From contig DITS01000012.1 of assembly GCA_002422205.1 (NCBI GenBank), positions 1 to 45,399 of the forward strand: a DNA stretch of 45,399 nt. Direction: 5' to 3'. The position numbers and the translations under genes are program-made. The notes beneath the pieces were generated by a model that worked only from the letters and a program-made list of their open reading frames with translations, was not told the origin of the DNA and did not search any database. The stretch is from Alphaproteobacteria bacterium UBA6178. Lineage in GTDB: Bacteria; Pseudomonadota; Alphaproteobacteria; Rickettsiales; UBA3002. Below are positions 1 through 9,224 of the stretch, in pieces (position 1 is the first letter of the stretch; the number at the start of each line of letters is the position of its first letter).

Positions 1-388
1 GCTGGGTGATGGTGGAGGCGCCAACGAGCGGGCCGCCGCTGCCCTCCAGCTTGGCCATGACGTTGTCGCGCAGGGCGCGGACGACGCCCGAGAAATCGAT
101 GCCGCCGTGCTTGTAGAAGTCCTTGTCCTCGGCCGAGATGAAGGCGTTGATCACCAGCGGCGGGATGGTCTCGATGGGCTGGAACAGCCTACGCTCGCGG
201 GCATATTCGGCGAGCAAGGTGCCATCGGCCGCATGGATGCGGGTGGTCACGGGCGGCTGATAGTCCTTGAGGACAGTGTAGTCCGGCAGTTCTGCGGTTA
301 CCTGCTGAATGAAGACGGCGCCAACCGCGCCGGCCGCCAGCATGCAGAAGATGGCGAAACCGAAGAGCCAGCCGAGAAGTCTGAGCAT
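1..388 (-). CDS. mrcA: Penicillin-binding protein 1A, N-terminal part (cut by window edge)
   Basis: The reading frame starts at the ATG complementary to 386-388 and runs off the left edge after 129 codons. It begins with a short cytoplasmic start and one hydrophobic membrane segment (about residues 4-27). A stretch then reads ARERRLFQPIETIPPLVINA followed by FISAEDKDFYKHGGIDF. That is the typical start of the glycosyltransferase-51 domain of class A PBPs, with the catalytic Glu in the SAEDKxFxxHxG motif. The visible end reads VGASTITQ, the conserved GGSTITQQ region. Class A PBPs polymerise and cross-link peptidoglycan from the periplasmic face. The amidase gene lies upstream on the same strand, an arrangement common beside rne in alphaproteobacteria. 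The transpeptidase domain is outside the window. Confidence 0.9.
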   Translation of the reverse strand, partial: MLRLLGWLFGFAIFCMLAAGAVGAVFIQQVTAELPDYTVLKDYQPPVTTRIHAADGTLLAEYARERRLFQPIETIPPLVINAFISAEDKDFYKHGGIDFSGVVRALRDNVMAKLEGSGGPLVGASTITQ

Positions 389-536
389 AGAGAGGTAATT
401 CCCGTCCCGCGACGCAGTGCATGCGACGCTACATCTGGCGGAATCATATCAGAGAAGGGCGAAAATGTGGACAGAGGCCGCCATCCGTCCCGACATCCCG
501 GTTAAGCGCGCGAGCTGTTGCCGGCGAGCCACTGCC

Positions 537-1862
537 CTATTCGGCAACCATCTCGGCCTGGAGTTTGTCGAAGTAGTCCGCGACGCCGCGGGCCAGCGCA
601 TCGACCACCCTGTCGCGCCACTCGGACTGTTGCAGGTTGGCGATGTCCCCGCCGTTCGACAGGAATCCGAGCTCGACCAAGAGCGAAGGCACATCAGGCG
701 CCTGCAGCACGAAGAAGTCCGCCTGCCGGAGCGGGAAGCGGCGCATCGCCACGCTTGGCTCGAGCTGATGGATCAGCGCCTCGGCGGCGAGAAACGAGCT
801 CTTGCGCATCTCGCGCCGCATCAGGTCGACCAGAATGTCCATGACCTCCGGCGGCGATTGCGGCACGGCGAAGCCGGCGACGATGTCGTAGCGGTTCTCG
901 CCGTCGGCGAGCACCTTGTCGAGGATGTCCGTGGCGTTCTCGTCGCGGGTATAGACGCTCGCACCGCGGATGGCCGTGTCCTGAAAGCTGTCGGCGTGCA
1001 GCGAAATGAACAGGTTGGCGCGGTTGCGCCGGGCGAGATCGACGCGCTCGTTGAGGGTCAGATAGGTGTCGTCCTCGCGGGTCAAGGCAACATCGAAGCG
1101 GCCGGAATCGACCAGCACCTTCTGCAGCTGCAGCGCGAAGGTGAGCGTGATGTTCTTTTCATGCACGCCATTCGGAGCGCTGGCGCCATTGTCGATGCCG
1201 CCATGACCGGGATCGAGAACGACAAGCGGACGTCCTTCGGGGACGGTGCCGTGGGTGCCCGGATCGGTGGGCGGTGTCGGCGGCGGCGCGCCCTGGTTGG
1301 CCAGCGATGCCGCAAGGTCCGCGGCTGCGCGTGAGGTAAAGTTCTCGGGGGTATCGAGAATGAAGTCGACAACCAGGCGCGCGGGCTGGTCGGCGACGGC
1401 GTCGAGCATATAGGCCTGCTGCACCTGCGCGGGCACATTCAGTTCCAGCAAGGTGCGCGCCCTGCCCCGTTCAGCCATCGAGACGTCGAAACTCTTGATG
1501 ATGCCGTCGCCCGCGACATCGGCCGGCGCCAGGATCTTGGTTTCGAAGGCTTTCACGTCGATGGCAATGCGATCGGGGTCGCGCAGGGTGGCGATGGCAA
1601 ATTCCGTCGGCCCGGTGAGGTCGATGATCAGGCGAGCGCGCTCGGCTGTGGTCGAGACGCGGGCGTCGACCACGTCGGGATAGTCGTCGATCGAGGCGAG
1701 GCTGGTCTGAGCGGTGGTCGGCGCGGCGACGGCGAGCGCAGACACCATGACCAGCAGACCCACGAGCAACCGGCCCGATCGCCAAAGCGCGGAGACAGAA
1801 TTCGGCACCGGCACCTGCCCTTCAGTTTGCCCTGTCGACTCGCCGGCAACACGCCGCAGCAC
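537..1862 (-). CDS. amiC: N-acetylmuramoyl-L-alanine amidase (AMIN + Amidase_3)
   Basis: Encodes 441 aa from the first ATG. A start nearer the hydrophobic segment at about residues 32-50 is possible and would give a cleaner signal peptide. An AMIN-like domain (about 55-170) is followed by a Pro-rich linker (about 190-210) and a zinc amidase_3 domain (about 212-430). Visible zinc/catalytic elements are VLDPGHGGIDNGA (His), the conserved Glu in HEKNITL, SLHADS (His) and the late Glu in LLVELGFLSN. Members cleave the amide bond between N-acetylmuramic acid and L-Ala of the stem peptide in the periplasm, usually during daughter-cell separation. It is divergent from rne and upstream of the PBP1A gene on the same strand. 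G+C at third positions is clearly higher than in genes after about 2.6 kb. Confidence 0.92.
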   Translation of the reverse strand: MLRRVAGESTGQTEGQVPVPNSVSALWRSGRLLVGLLVMVSALAVAAPTTAQTSLASIDDYPDVVDARVSTTAERARLIIDLTGPTEFAIATLRDPDRIAIDVKAFETKILAPADVAGDGIIKSFDVSMAERGRARTLLELNVPAQVQQAYMLDAVADQPARLVVDFILDTPENFTSRAAADLAASLANQGAPPPTPPTDPGTHGTVPEGRPLVVLDPGHGGIDNGASAPNGVHEKNITLTFALQLQKVLVDSGRFDVALTREDDTYLTLNERVDLARRNRANLFISLHADSFQDTAIRGASVYTRDENATDILDKVLADGENRYDIVAGFAVPQSPPEVMDILVDLMRREMRKSSFLAAEALIHQLEPSVAMRRFPLRQADFFVLQAPDVPSLLVELGFLSNGGDIANLQQSEWRDRVVDALARGVADYFDKLQAEMVAE

Positions 1863-2439
1863 TGGGGCAATTCTGCGGCGGTAACTTCACCACACAGGAT
1901 TTGCAACTCACTGCCGACGTCAAGTCCAAGTCCCGGTGCTCAAAGAGAGTTTCCTGTTGCCAATTTGAGGCAACATCCCTAAAGCCATCTTGAGGCGGTC
2001 TGCTGCGATGACCATATGGCTCCCTGTGGCGCAGACTTGCGCCAAGGCCCCGACAGGTCCGCGGCAGCGAAGCTGGAGTTTCCGGACTGGAAATTCCGCG
2101 TTTTGAAATGCGGCACATTTGGCGCCTCATACGAACGAATACCGGCCCGCTTCGGGCCGAAGAGTGGTCGACAGGCTATGGCCGGCCGCTCGCAAGGAAG
2201 AGGTCTGATGGCCAGCGGGCAGTCAATCGGCGACGCAACTGATTTTAGCGTTCGCGCCGTCGTTTCCGACCGCGCCCCGGCTCTCGTTCTCCTCTCCATG
2301 ACCGGCGGCTTTGCCGCCCTTCGCAAAGGCGCCTCAGGCGCCCTTTCCCTAGAACCATTCGTCTCGCGCGGAAAACCGACATGGAGGCCGGCTTGCCGGC
2401 CCATGCTTGTCGGCGCGCGCAGACGCGGAGTCTCATTTA
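1863..2439 (+). promoter_or_regulatory. Divergent amiC/rne intergenic region with long putative rne leader
   Basis: This is 577 bases without a convincing gene; open frames here lack family features. Several G+C-rich hairpins are visible towards rne, such as GGCCCGCTTCGGGCC (about 2,143-2,157) and GGCGCCTCAGGCGCC (about 2,330-2,344). A long structured 5' untranslated region is known for rne in other proteobacteria, where RNase E degrades its own message through it. I infer a similar role here. I did not find a promoter that I would defend. Confidence 0.45.
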
Positions 2440-4950
2440 ATGGCTACAAAGCGCATGCTGGTGGATGGTATCCACCCGGAAGAAACACGGATTGTCGTCA
2501 CTAGCGGGAACCGGCTCGAAGAATTCGATTTCGAATCAGCGACCCGGCGCCAGCTGAGAGGCAATATCTACCTGGCCAAGGTCACACGCGTTGAGCCGTC
2601 ACTACAGGCGGCCTTCGTCGAATATGGCGGCAACCGCCATGGCTTCCTCGCTTTCAGCGAAATCCACCCCGACTATTACCAGATTCCCACCGCCGATAAA
2701 CAGCGCCTGCTCGAAGACGAAGCCGCCGAAATCGAGCGCGCCGAAGAAGAAGCCGAAGAAGCACTCGAGCAACGCGACAAACCGCGCCGTGGACGCAGCC
2801 GCCGCCGCAGCCGCCGTGGCGGTCGTGGCCGCGAACAAGGCGAAGGCACCGAAAATGACGCTCAGCAATCTGACCATGCCGATGACACCTCAGACGAACA
2901 AGCGGCATCCGAAAACACAAACGACGAAACCAATAATAACGAGCAACAGGATGTAGATTATCAGCCCGCCAAAGCAGCTGAATATGAAACCAGCTCCGAC
3001 ATCGTCGCCGAAGCGGATGAAGACATCGAAGCCGCGCCTACCGAAGACGATGCCGATTATGATGAAGAAAACGAAGTCGAAACCGTCAGCGAAAGCGACG
3101 ACGAGCCGTCTCAGCGCCGCAAGGGCACCCTGTTCAAGCGCTACCGCATTCAGGAAGTGATCAAACGTAACCAAATCGTGCTGGTACAAGTCATCAAAGA
3201 AGAGCGTGGCAATAAAGGCTGCTCACTCAGCACCTACATCTCCCTCGCAGGCCGCTACTGTGTGCTCATGCCCAACTCACCCAAAGGTGGCGGTGTATCA
3301 CGCAAAATTGGCAATGGCGAACAACGCAAAAAACTCAAAGAAGTCGTCGCCGAACTGCGCGATCAACGCGGCCTCAGCGCCATCATTCGTACCGCCGGTA
3401 TCGACCGCACCAAGGCCGAAATCAAACGCGATTACGAGTATCTGGTCAAATTATGGGGCCATATCCGCGAAGACACCATGCAATCGACCGCACCTGCGCT
3501 GATATACGAAGAAAGCGACATCATCAAACGCACCATCCGCGACCTGTATTCCAGTGATGTTGAAAGCGTATCAGTCCAGGGCGAGCAAGCCTACAAAGAC
3601 GCCAAAAACTTCATGAAACTGATCATGCCGTCGCATGCGGCGCGCGTCAAACAATACAAAGATGTGCAACCCATCTTCTCCGCCTACGATATTGAGCCAC
3701 AGCTCGCCTCCATGCACGAGCCCACAGCCAAGCTCCCATCTGGTGGTTATATTGTGCTACAACAAACCGAAGCGCTCATTTCAATCGACGTCAACTCTGG
3801 TCGCTCCACAACCGAGCGTAATGTCGAAGAAACCGCCATCAAAACCAACCTCGAAGCCGCGCGCGAAATCGCACGTCAGCTCCGCCTGCGTGATTTGGCA
3901 GGCCTTGTTGTCATCGACTTTATCGACATGTATTACGGCAAAAACCGCCGCAATCTTGAGCGCGCTGTCAAAGACGCACTCAAAATGGACCGCGCCAAAA
4001 TTCAGGTCAGCCGCATCAGCGCCTTCGGCCTGATGGAGCTGTCACGTCAGCGTCTGCGCCCCTCCATTGCCGAATCCAGTACGCTTCCCTGCCCGCATTG
4101 CATGGGCACCGGCAGCATTCGCTCGGTTGAAACCGTCGCCATCCAGATCATCCGCACCATCGAGCGCGAAGCCGCCACCGGCGAATTCACGCAGTTGCGC
4201 ATTTTCACTTACCCCGAAGCGGCGCTGCATCTGCTAAACGAAAAACGTCACATGATCCGCACCATCGAAGAGCAATATAACATCACCCTGCTCGTCGATA
4301 TCGACATGACTATCGGCGCAGGCAATTTCCGCATCATGAAAACCACAGCCGATGGCAAAGAAATCCTCCACCGCGAAGAAGGACTTTCCGACAAGCGCAG
4401 AGGCCGCCGTGGCCGCCGTGGAGGCCGTGGCCGCCCGCGTGATGGTGAGCAACAATCCCACCGCACGCATCACGAAGATAAAGACGATGACGATCAGGAT
4501 GAAACCTCTTCCGCCGATGAAGAATCCGAAGATGCACCCAAAACAACGGATAGACCTGCCCGTCATCGCAAATCCTTCCGCGAAGACAGCACAGACGACG
4601 CACCCAAAGATGCCGCCACCAGCGACGACGATGCCGAAAAGCCTCGCCGCAATCCGCGCAGCCGCCGTGGCTCACGTGGTGGACGTCGCCGTCAGGGCAA
4701 CACGCCACATGCAGCCGAAGCGAAGGAATCATCAGGCGATAGCAAAGATGACCGACCGGACGAGCCCCAATCGCAAAACGAGCCAAAGCAAGAACAACGC
4801 GCCGAGGTCATTGCATTCGAGGAACCGGCTGAATCAGTCGCCGCTCCTATTCCCGAGGTGGCAGATTATAACCCTCCAGCCGAATCAGCGGAAGAAGACG
4901 ACAACCGCCCCAAGCGCAAAGGCTGGTGGAATCGCGGCAACGAAAGCTAA
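2440..4950 (+). CDS. rne: Ribonuclease E
   Basis: Start chosen at ATG 2440, which gives the conserved beginning MATKRMLVDGIHPEETRIVV; an upstream TTG at 2407 only adds 11 non-conserved residues. The product is 836 aa. The S1 domain (about 35-290) is interrupted after the LAFSEIHPDYYQIP stretch by about 140 residues of Arg-rich then acidic low-complexity sequence, the typical alphaproteobacterial form. The catalytic DNase I-like part contains SIDVNSGRS and VIDFIDM, whose Asp residues bind Mg2+. LPCPHCMGTG is the zinc-link. The last 170 residues are alternating Arg/Gly and acidic patches, expected to bind RNA and degradosome partners. Its stop is 3 nt from the stop of the convergent aminotransferase. 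Codon style changes near the 5' end of this gene (see findings). Confidence 0.96.
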   Translation: MATKRMLVDGIHPEETRIVVTSGNRLEEFDFESATRRQLRGNIYLAKVTRVEPSLQAAFVEYGGNRHGFLAFSEIHPDYYQIPTADKQRLLEDEAAEIERAEEEAEEALEQRDKPRRGRSRRRSRRGGRGREQGEGTENDAQQSDHADDTSDEQAASENTNDETNNNEQQDVDYQPAKAAEYETSSDIVAEADEDIEAAPTEDDADYDEENEVETVSESDDEPSQRRKGTLFKRYRIQEVIKRNQIVLVQVIKEERGNKGCSLSTYISLAGRYCVLMPNSPKGGGVSRKIGNGEQRKKLKEVVAELRDQRGLSAIIRTAGIDRTKAEIKRDYEYLVKLWGHIREDTMQSTAPALIYEESDIIKRTIRDLYSSDVESVSVQGEQAYKDAKNFMKLIMPSHAARVKQYKDVQPIFSAYDIEPQLASMHEPTAKLPSGGYIVLQQTEALISIDVNSGRSTTERNVEETAIKTNLEAAREIARQLRLRDLAGLVVIDFIDMYYGKNRRNLERAVKDALKMDRAKIQVSRISAFGLMELSRQRLRPSIAESSTLPCPHCMGTGSIRSVETVAIQIIRTIEREAATGEFTQLRIFTYPEAALHLLNEKRHMIRTIEEQYNITLLVDIDMTIGAGNFRIMKTTADGKEILHREEGLSDKRRGRRGRRGGRGRPRDGEQQSHRTHHEDKDDDDQDETSSADEESEDAPKTTDRPARHRKSFREDSTDDAPKDAATSDDDAEKPRRNPRSRRGSRGGRRRQGNTPHAAEAKESSGDSKDDRPDEPQSQNEPKQEQRAEVIAFEEPAESVAAPIPEVADYNPPAESAEEDDNRPKRKGWWNRGNES

Positions 4951-4953
4951 TCG

Positions 4954-6105
4954 TTAAATATTACGCATCCACTGCCCCAGCCGCTGCGTCGCCTGCTGCA
5001 TGTGCGCATAGCTGCCGCAAAAGGAAAACCGTATAAAACGGCCACCTTGCGCCTTGTCAAAATCCAGCCCTGGCACCGCACAAATATGTGCCTCACGCAG
5101 CATTTTCTGACAAAACGCATGGCTGTCATTGGTCAGCGCCGACACATCAGCATATAAATAAAACGCCCCCTCCGACGGGCTGATATGATCAAACCCCGCT
5201 TTGGGCAGCTCCGCCAGCAGCCAGTCACGGTTACGCTGATAGCCCGCCACCACCGCATCCAGCTCCTTGCGGCATTGCAAAATCTCCAGCGCCGCATATT
5301 GCGCAATCGTCGGCGGCGAAATATAGAAATTCTGCAACAACGATTCCACATTGCGCACCAACGGCAGCGGCATCACGCACCAGCCCAGCCGCCATCCTGG
5401 CAACAAATAATATTTCGAAAAGCTGTTCGTCACAATCATCTGCGACGAATACTCCAAAACTGAGCTCGCGCGTACATCCCCATAGGTAATGCCATGATAA
5501 ATCTCGTCCGAAATAATCCGAATCCCTTCCACCTCGCAATAGGCGGTCAGCTCGGCCAGCGCGGCTGGGTGAATCACCGTTCCCGTCGGGTTCGAAGGTG
5601 AGGCGATCACCAACCCGTCCGGTTTCTGCGGCAATGCCTTAAGCATAGCAACATTCGGCTGAAAATTATCCGCAAAGCTGGACGGCATGATAATCGGCTC
5701 AATCCCCAGCGCCCGCATCATATTCGGACTCGCCGGATAATGCGGCGACACCAGCGCTACCTTATCCCCCACTTCAAACGCCGCGAGCAGCGCCGTCATA
5801 TAAGCCGCCGATGAGCCTACCGTCACAAACACCTGCTCCGGCTTCACCACCAGCCCGTATTGCGCCAGATAATGCGCCGCAATCGCTTCGCGCAGCGGCC
5901 ATATCCCCGGCGCATCCGTATAACCCAGATTATCGCTCAGCGCCATCTGCGCTACTTTTTCCAGCACTGCCTGTGGGGGCCGTGTCGCCGGTTGGCCAAT
6001 CGACAAATGAATTACATCTGCACCGCTTTGGCTCACCAGTGCAGCCTCGCGGAATGCTTCCATCGCCATAAATGGATCAATCAGGCCACGTGTCGCTGTT
6101 TTCAT
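4954..6105 (-). CDS. PLP-dependent aminotransferase, class I/II (aspartate aminotransferase-like)
   Basis: Start chosen at the ATG complementary to 6103-6105 (MKTATRGLIDPF) because GAGGAG lies just upstream on the minus strand; an earlier ATG adds 17 unsupported residues. 383 aa, fold type I length. Motifs: HLSIGQPATRPP near the N-terminus, ASPSNPTGTV (cofactor/substrate contact), ISDEIYHGITY (Asp-x-x-Tyr cofactor contacts), SFSKYYLLPGWRLGW with the Schiff-base Lys, and a C-terminal RFIRFSFCGS with the carboxylate-binding Arg. It transfers an amino group between an amino acid and a 2-oxo acid in the cytoplasm; the exact substrate cannot be read from sequence. It converges on rne with a 3-nt gap. 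Confidence 0.9.
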   Translation of the reverse strand: MKTATRGLIDPFMAMEAFREAALVSQSGADVIHLSIGQPATRPPQAVLEKVAQMALSDNLGYTDAPGIWPLREAIAAHYLAQYGLVVKPEQVFVTVGSSAAYMTALLAAFEVGDKVALVSPHYPASPNMMRALGIEPIIMPSSFADNFQPNVAMLKALPQKPDGLVIASPSNPTGTVIHPAALAELTAYCEVEGIRIISDEIYHGITYGDVRASSVLEYSSQMIVTNSFSKYYLLPGWRLGWCVMPLPLVRNVESLLQNFYISPPTIAQYAALEILQCRKELDAVVAGYQRNRDWLLAELPKAGFDHISPSEGAFYLYADVSALTNDSHAFCQKMLREAHICAVPGLDFDKAQGGRFIRFSFCGSYAHMQQATQRLGQWMRNI

Positions 6106-6201
6106 TACATGCTCCTCAAACGCTAGAGTGCTAGGCCATGCACCCGCCGCTATCAACTAAAAAAGCGGGAATCCCTTTATTTTCTATTCGCATTTCATTA
6201 T

Positions 6202-7572
6202 ATGTTGCGGGGTATGATCCGTACGATATTGCAAAAAACCTGCGCCTGTCTCTGTGCGTTGACACTCATGTTCACCGCCACAGCACCCGCCTATGCAGCG
6301 TCACTCCTGCGCGATGCCGAGATTGAAAACACCCTGCGCAGCTTTATTAGCCCCATTCTCACCACAGCCGATATCGAGCCCGACACCGTGCGTGTCTTTA
6401 TTGTCAATGACAAAACCATCAACGCCTTTGTCGCGGGCGGCTTAAATATTTTTATCCATACCGGCCTGATAATGGAATCCGAAACACCTGAAATGCTCAT
6501 GGGCGTCATGGCGCATGAAACCGGCCACATCTCCGGCGCGCATCTGTCCCAGCTTACCGGTGCCAGCGAAACCGCCACCATCGGAGCACTACTCAGCTAC
6601 GTAGTGGGCGGCGCCGCAATGATAGCAGGCTCCGGCGAAGCGGGCGCCGCCATCATGTCAGCAGGCCAAAACAGCAGCATGCGTAACCTGCTGTCACATT
6701 ATCGCGGCAATGAACAACAAGCCGATCAGGCCGCCATCCGCTATCTCGAGGCGCTCAACATTCCCCCCACCGGCATGCTCGATATGTTTGAACTTCTGCG
6801 CCGCAAAGAAAAACAATATATGGGCAACGCCGACCCGTATTTGCGCACCCATCCGCTCACCACCGATCGTATCGCCACCATGCGCAGCGCCATCCAGCAT
6901 AGCAAAATCCCTGCCGATGCGGTGCCACAATCCACCATCCTGCAACACCAGCGCATGGTTGCCAAACTCTACGCCTTCCTCGAATCCCCTCAACGGACAT
7001 TCGCGCGCTACCCCGAATCCGATACCAGCATCCCGGCACAAATCGCCCGAGCCGTTGCGTGGTTCCGCACCCCCAATGCCGATAAGGCCATCGCCTCCAT
7101 CAATCAGCTCATTGCAGAACTCCCCAATGATCCGTTCTTGCTTGATCTGAAAGGCCAGATTTTATTCGAAAACGGTCGCGTCGATGAAGCCATCGAAACA
7201 TACAAAGCCGCCACCGCCATCCTCCCGCGCAACGGCCTCATCCTGACCGATCTGGGCAAATCCTATCTGGCACAGGAAAACCCCGCCAATCTGCACATGG
7301 CCATCAATGCGCTGGAGCGCGCCGCCCGCGCCGATGACACCAACCACCAAACCTTCCGCCAACTCGCCGTTGCCTACGGCAAGCAGGGCAATCAGGGCGA
7401 ATCCTATCTGGCCCTCGCCCGCGAAGCAGCCCTGCGCAATGAGCCGCGCGACACGCTGCTCTATGCCAAAGAAGCGCTCAGCATCTTAAACCCCAACTCA
7501 CCCGCAGCCTTGCAAGCCGAAGACTTGGCCCGCGAAGCGCGCGAACTCATCAAAACCAAGAAAGATTCTTGA
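6202..7572 (+). CDS. Periplasmic M48-family metalloprotease with TPR repeats (BepA-like)
   Basis: 456 aa. The first ATG is at 6202; an ATG at 6214 (MIRTILQ) preceded by GCGGGG is an equally good start. A signal peptide ends near AYA (about residue 31). The M48 domain (about 40-230) has the zinc motif HETGH in MGVMAHETGHISGAH, and a downstream ERxAD-like stretch, NEQQADQAA, supplies the third ligand region. Residues about 290-450 form helical TPR repeats. BepA/YfgC relatives degrade or assist assembly of outer-membrane proteins in the periplasm. It is followed by a DsbA gene in the same direction, an order often found next to rne in alphaproteobacteria. Confidence 0.9.
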   Translation: MLRGMIRTILQKTCACLCALTLMFTATAPAYAASLLRDAEIENTLRSFISPILTTADIEPDTVRVFIVNDKTINAFVAGGLNIFIHTGLIMESETPEMLMGVMAHETGHISGAHLSQLTGASETATIGALLSYVVGGAAMIAGSGEAGAAIMSAGQNSSMRNLLSHYRGNEQQADQAAIRYLEALNIPPTGMLDMFELLRRKEKQYMGNADPYLRTHPLTTDRIATMRSAIQHSKIPADAVPQSTILQHQRMVAKLYAFLESPQRTFARYPESDTSIPAQIARAVAWFRTPNADKAIASINQLIAELPNDPFLLDLKGQILFENGRVDEAIETYKAATAILPRNGLILTDLGKSYLAQENPANLHMAINALERAARADDTNHQTFRQLAVAYGKQGNQGESYLALAREAALRNEPRDTLLYAKEALSILNPNSPAALQAEDLAREARELIKTKKDS

Positions 7573-7636
7573 ATTTACCGAATATTAACGATAACAGCAT
7601 AAGCTATTCGCAATAGTAAAAAGGGAGATTACCACC

Positions 7637-8380
7637 ATGAATCACATACGCCGCCTGCTTAGCGCTTTGGCCATCCTCACATTAAGCGCCACTGCCGCTT
7701 CTGCACAGGCCCTCACCGAAGATAAAGTCAACGAGTTGATCAAAAACTATATCTATAATCACCCCGAACAAATCGTCGATGCACTACAAAAATGGCAGCT
7801 TCAGGAAGAAGCAGGCCGTGTCACCGAGCAGCGCGAAGCACTGCAAAAACTGCAAAAAACCGCGCTGGCCGAAGACTACCTCCCCCGCGCCGGTAATCCC
7901 AAAGGCGATGTCACCATTATCGAATTTTTCGATTATAACTGCCCGGCATGTAAAATGATGTTCGAAACGCTCGATGGCGTGATGAAAGAAGACAAAAAAC
8001 TCAATGTCATCTTCGTTGAATTCCCCATTTTCGGCCCGCAATCCGAAGAAAACGCCAAGCTGGGCCTCGCAGTCTATAAACTCTACCCCAATAAATACTT
8101 CGATTTTCATGCTGGCATGATGCGTAGCAAAGGCCGCATCGATGTGGACGCAGCTTTGCGCATCACCAAAAATCTCGGCATGGATGATGCCAAACTCCGC
8201 GCCGAAATCGCCAAACCCATTTATGATGAATATATCGCCAAAGATCGCAAAACCGCAGGCGAGCTAATGATTCAGGGCACACCGGCTGTCATTGTAGGCC
8301 GCTACATCACCAACAGCGCCCTCAGCGCCGATGAGCTAAAAACCCAAATCGACTGGATGCGCACCGGTAAAAAAGACTAA
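7637..8380 (+). CDS. DsbA-family thiol:disulfide oxidoreductase (BdbD/ScsC-like)
   Basis: 247 aa with a signal peptide cleaved near ASAQA (about residue 25) and an AGGGAG ribosome binding site 5' of the ATG. An N-terminal helical region (about 27-75) containing NYIYNHPEQIVDALQKWQ resembles the oligomerising helix of ScsC-like proteins. The thioredoxin fold follows with active site NCPACK (CPAC) in FFDYNCPACKMMF, and the cis-Pro loop in IQGTPAVIVG. It should catalyse or proofread disulfide formation in the periplasm. It lies 64 nt after the M48 protease gene. Its last 4 nt overlap the end of the convergent ispE gene. Confidence 0.92.
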   Translation: MNHIRRLLSALAILTLSATAASAQALTEDKVNELIKNYIYNHPEQIVDALQKWQLQEEAGRVTEQREALQKLQKTALAEDYLPRAGNPKGDVTIIEFFDYNCPACKMMFETLDGVMKEDKKLNVIFVEFPIFGPQSEENAKLGLAVYKLYPNKYFDFHAGMMRSKGRIDVDAALRITKNLGMDDAKLRAEIAKPIYDEYIAKDRKTAGELMIQGTPAVIVGRYITNSALSADELKTQIDWMRTGKKD

Positions 8381-9222
8381 GTACCCAGCAATTGAGTGGG
8401 CATCACCCACCAAGTTGGATAAGCATTCGCAATAACAGAAGCCGCCTCCAAAGCGGCTTCTTTTTTATCAAACAGCGCAAAACACGTCGCACCACTGCCC
8501 GATTGCCGTGCCACCACGCAATGCGTTTCTCGCGCTAATGCTCCCAGCACTTCATCAATGACCGGACAAAGCCGAATCGCCGCCGCCTGCAAATCATTGC
8601 GAGCCTGCAAAATATAGGCGGCCATATCCTCCTCCGCTTGCGGATAGGCACGTCCAATTTCCTCAGGCTGCAGCGCTCCATACACATCCGGCGTAGGCAA
8701 TACAACACGCGGATTCACCAGCAGCACTGCATAATCGGGCACCCCCTGCGCAGGCTCGATCACCTCACCAACACCGCGCATCCATAGCGGCTTTCGCGTA
8801 ATGCACGCCGCCATATCCGCTCCCAGCGGCGCAAGCAATTGCCCTATCATCGCCGCATCATACGGAATATCCCACAGCTTGCACACTAGCATCGTCGCCA
8901 TCGCCGCATCGCTAGAGCCTCCGCCAAGCCCAGCCCCCACCGGAATATGCTTATGCAATAAAACCTGCGCACCTGCCACAACGTCATAATGCGCTCGCAC
9001 TAACGCCACCGCCTTCAAAATCAAATTATCAGCTACCGGCACCTGCCCCGCATACTCACCCGTAACCTCTAGCGATAGATCATCAGCGGGCGATAGGCTC
9101 AGCTCGTCGCCAAACTGCGTAAACGCCACCAGACTATCTAGCAAATGATACCCATCCGCGCGTTTGCCGGTGAGATACAGGCTCAAATTCAGCTTGGCCG
9201 GTGCAATGGCATGCAACCGCAT
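8377..9222 (-). CDS. ispE: 4-diphosphocytidyl-2-C-methyl-D-erythritol kinase
   Basis: 281 aa GHMP kinase. Motifs: AIAPAKLNLSLYLTGKRADG at residues 5-24 (conserved Lys and Asp-Gly-Tyr-His), and the glycine-rich ATP loop PVGAGLGGGSSDAA near residues 90-103. The C-terminal SGSGATCFALF is motif III. It phosphorylates CDP-methylerythritol in the MEP isoprenoid pathway in the cytoplasm. The start lies 2 nt from the stop of the upstream TPR gene on the same strand, so the two are probably co-transcribed and translationally coupled. The 3' end overlaps the convergent dsbA gene by 4 nt. Confidence 0.95.
   Translation of the reverse strand: MRLHAIAPAKLNLSLYLTGKRADGYHLLDSLVAFTQFGDELSLSPADDLSLEVTGEYAGQVPVADNLILKAVALVRAHYDVVAGAQVLLHKHIPVGAGLGGGSSDAAMATMLVCKLWDIPYDAAMIGQLLAPLGADMAACITRKPLWMRGVGEVIEPAQGVPDYAVLLVNPRVVLPTPDVYGALQPEEIGRAYPQAEEDMAAYILQARNDLQAAAIRLCPVIDEVLGALARETHCVVARQSGSGATCFALFDKKEAALEAASVIANAYPTWWVMPTQLLGT
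8438..8466 (+). terminator. Intrinsic terminator of dsbA located inside the ispE coding region
   Basis: GAAGCCGC (8438-8445), a 7-nt loop and GCGGCTTC (8453-8460) form a perfect 8-bp stem followed by six T (8461-8466). It sits 58 nt after the dsbA stop, but within the last 90 nt of the oppositely oriented ispE gene, where it encodes Lys-Lys-Glu-Ala-Ala-Leu-Glu-Ala-Ala. Confidence 0.75.
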
Positions 9223-9224
9223 GG

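Noticed and set aside
417..1334. Long open frame on the plus strand opposite the amidase gene
   Set aside because: It mirrors the high-G+C codon pattern of the amidase on the other strand, has no family features and no ribosome binding site.
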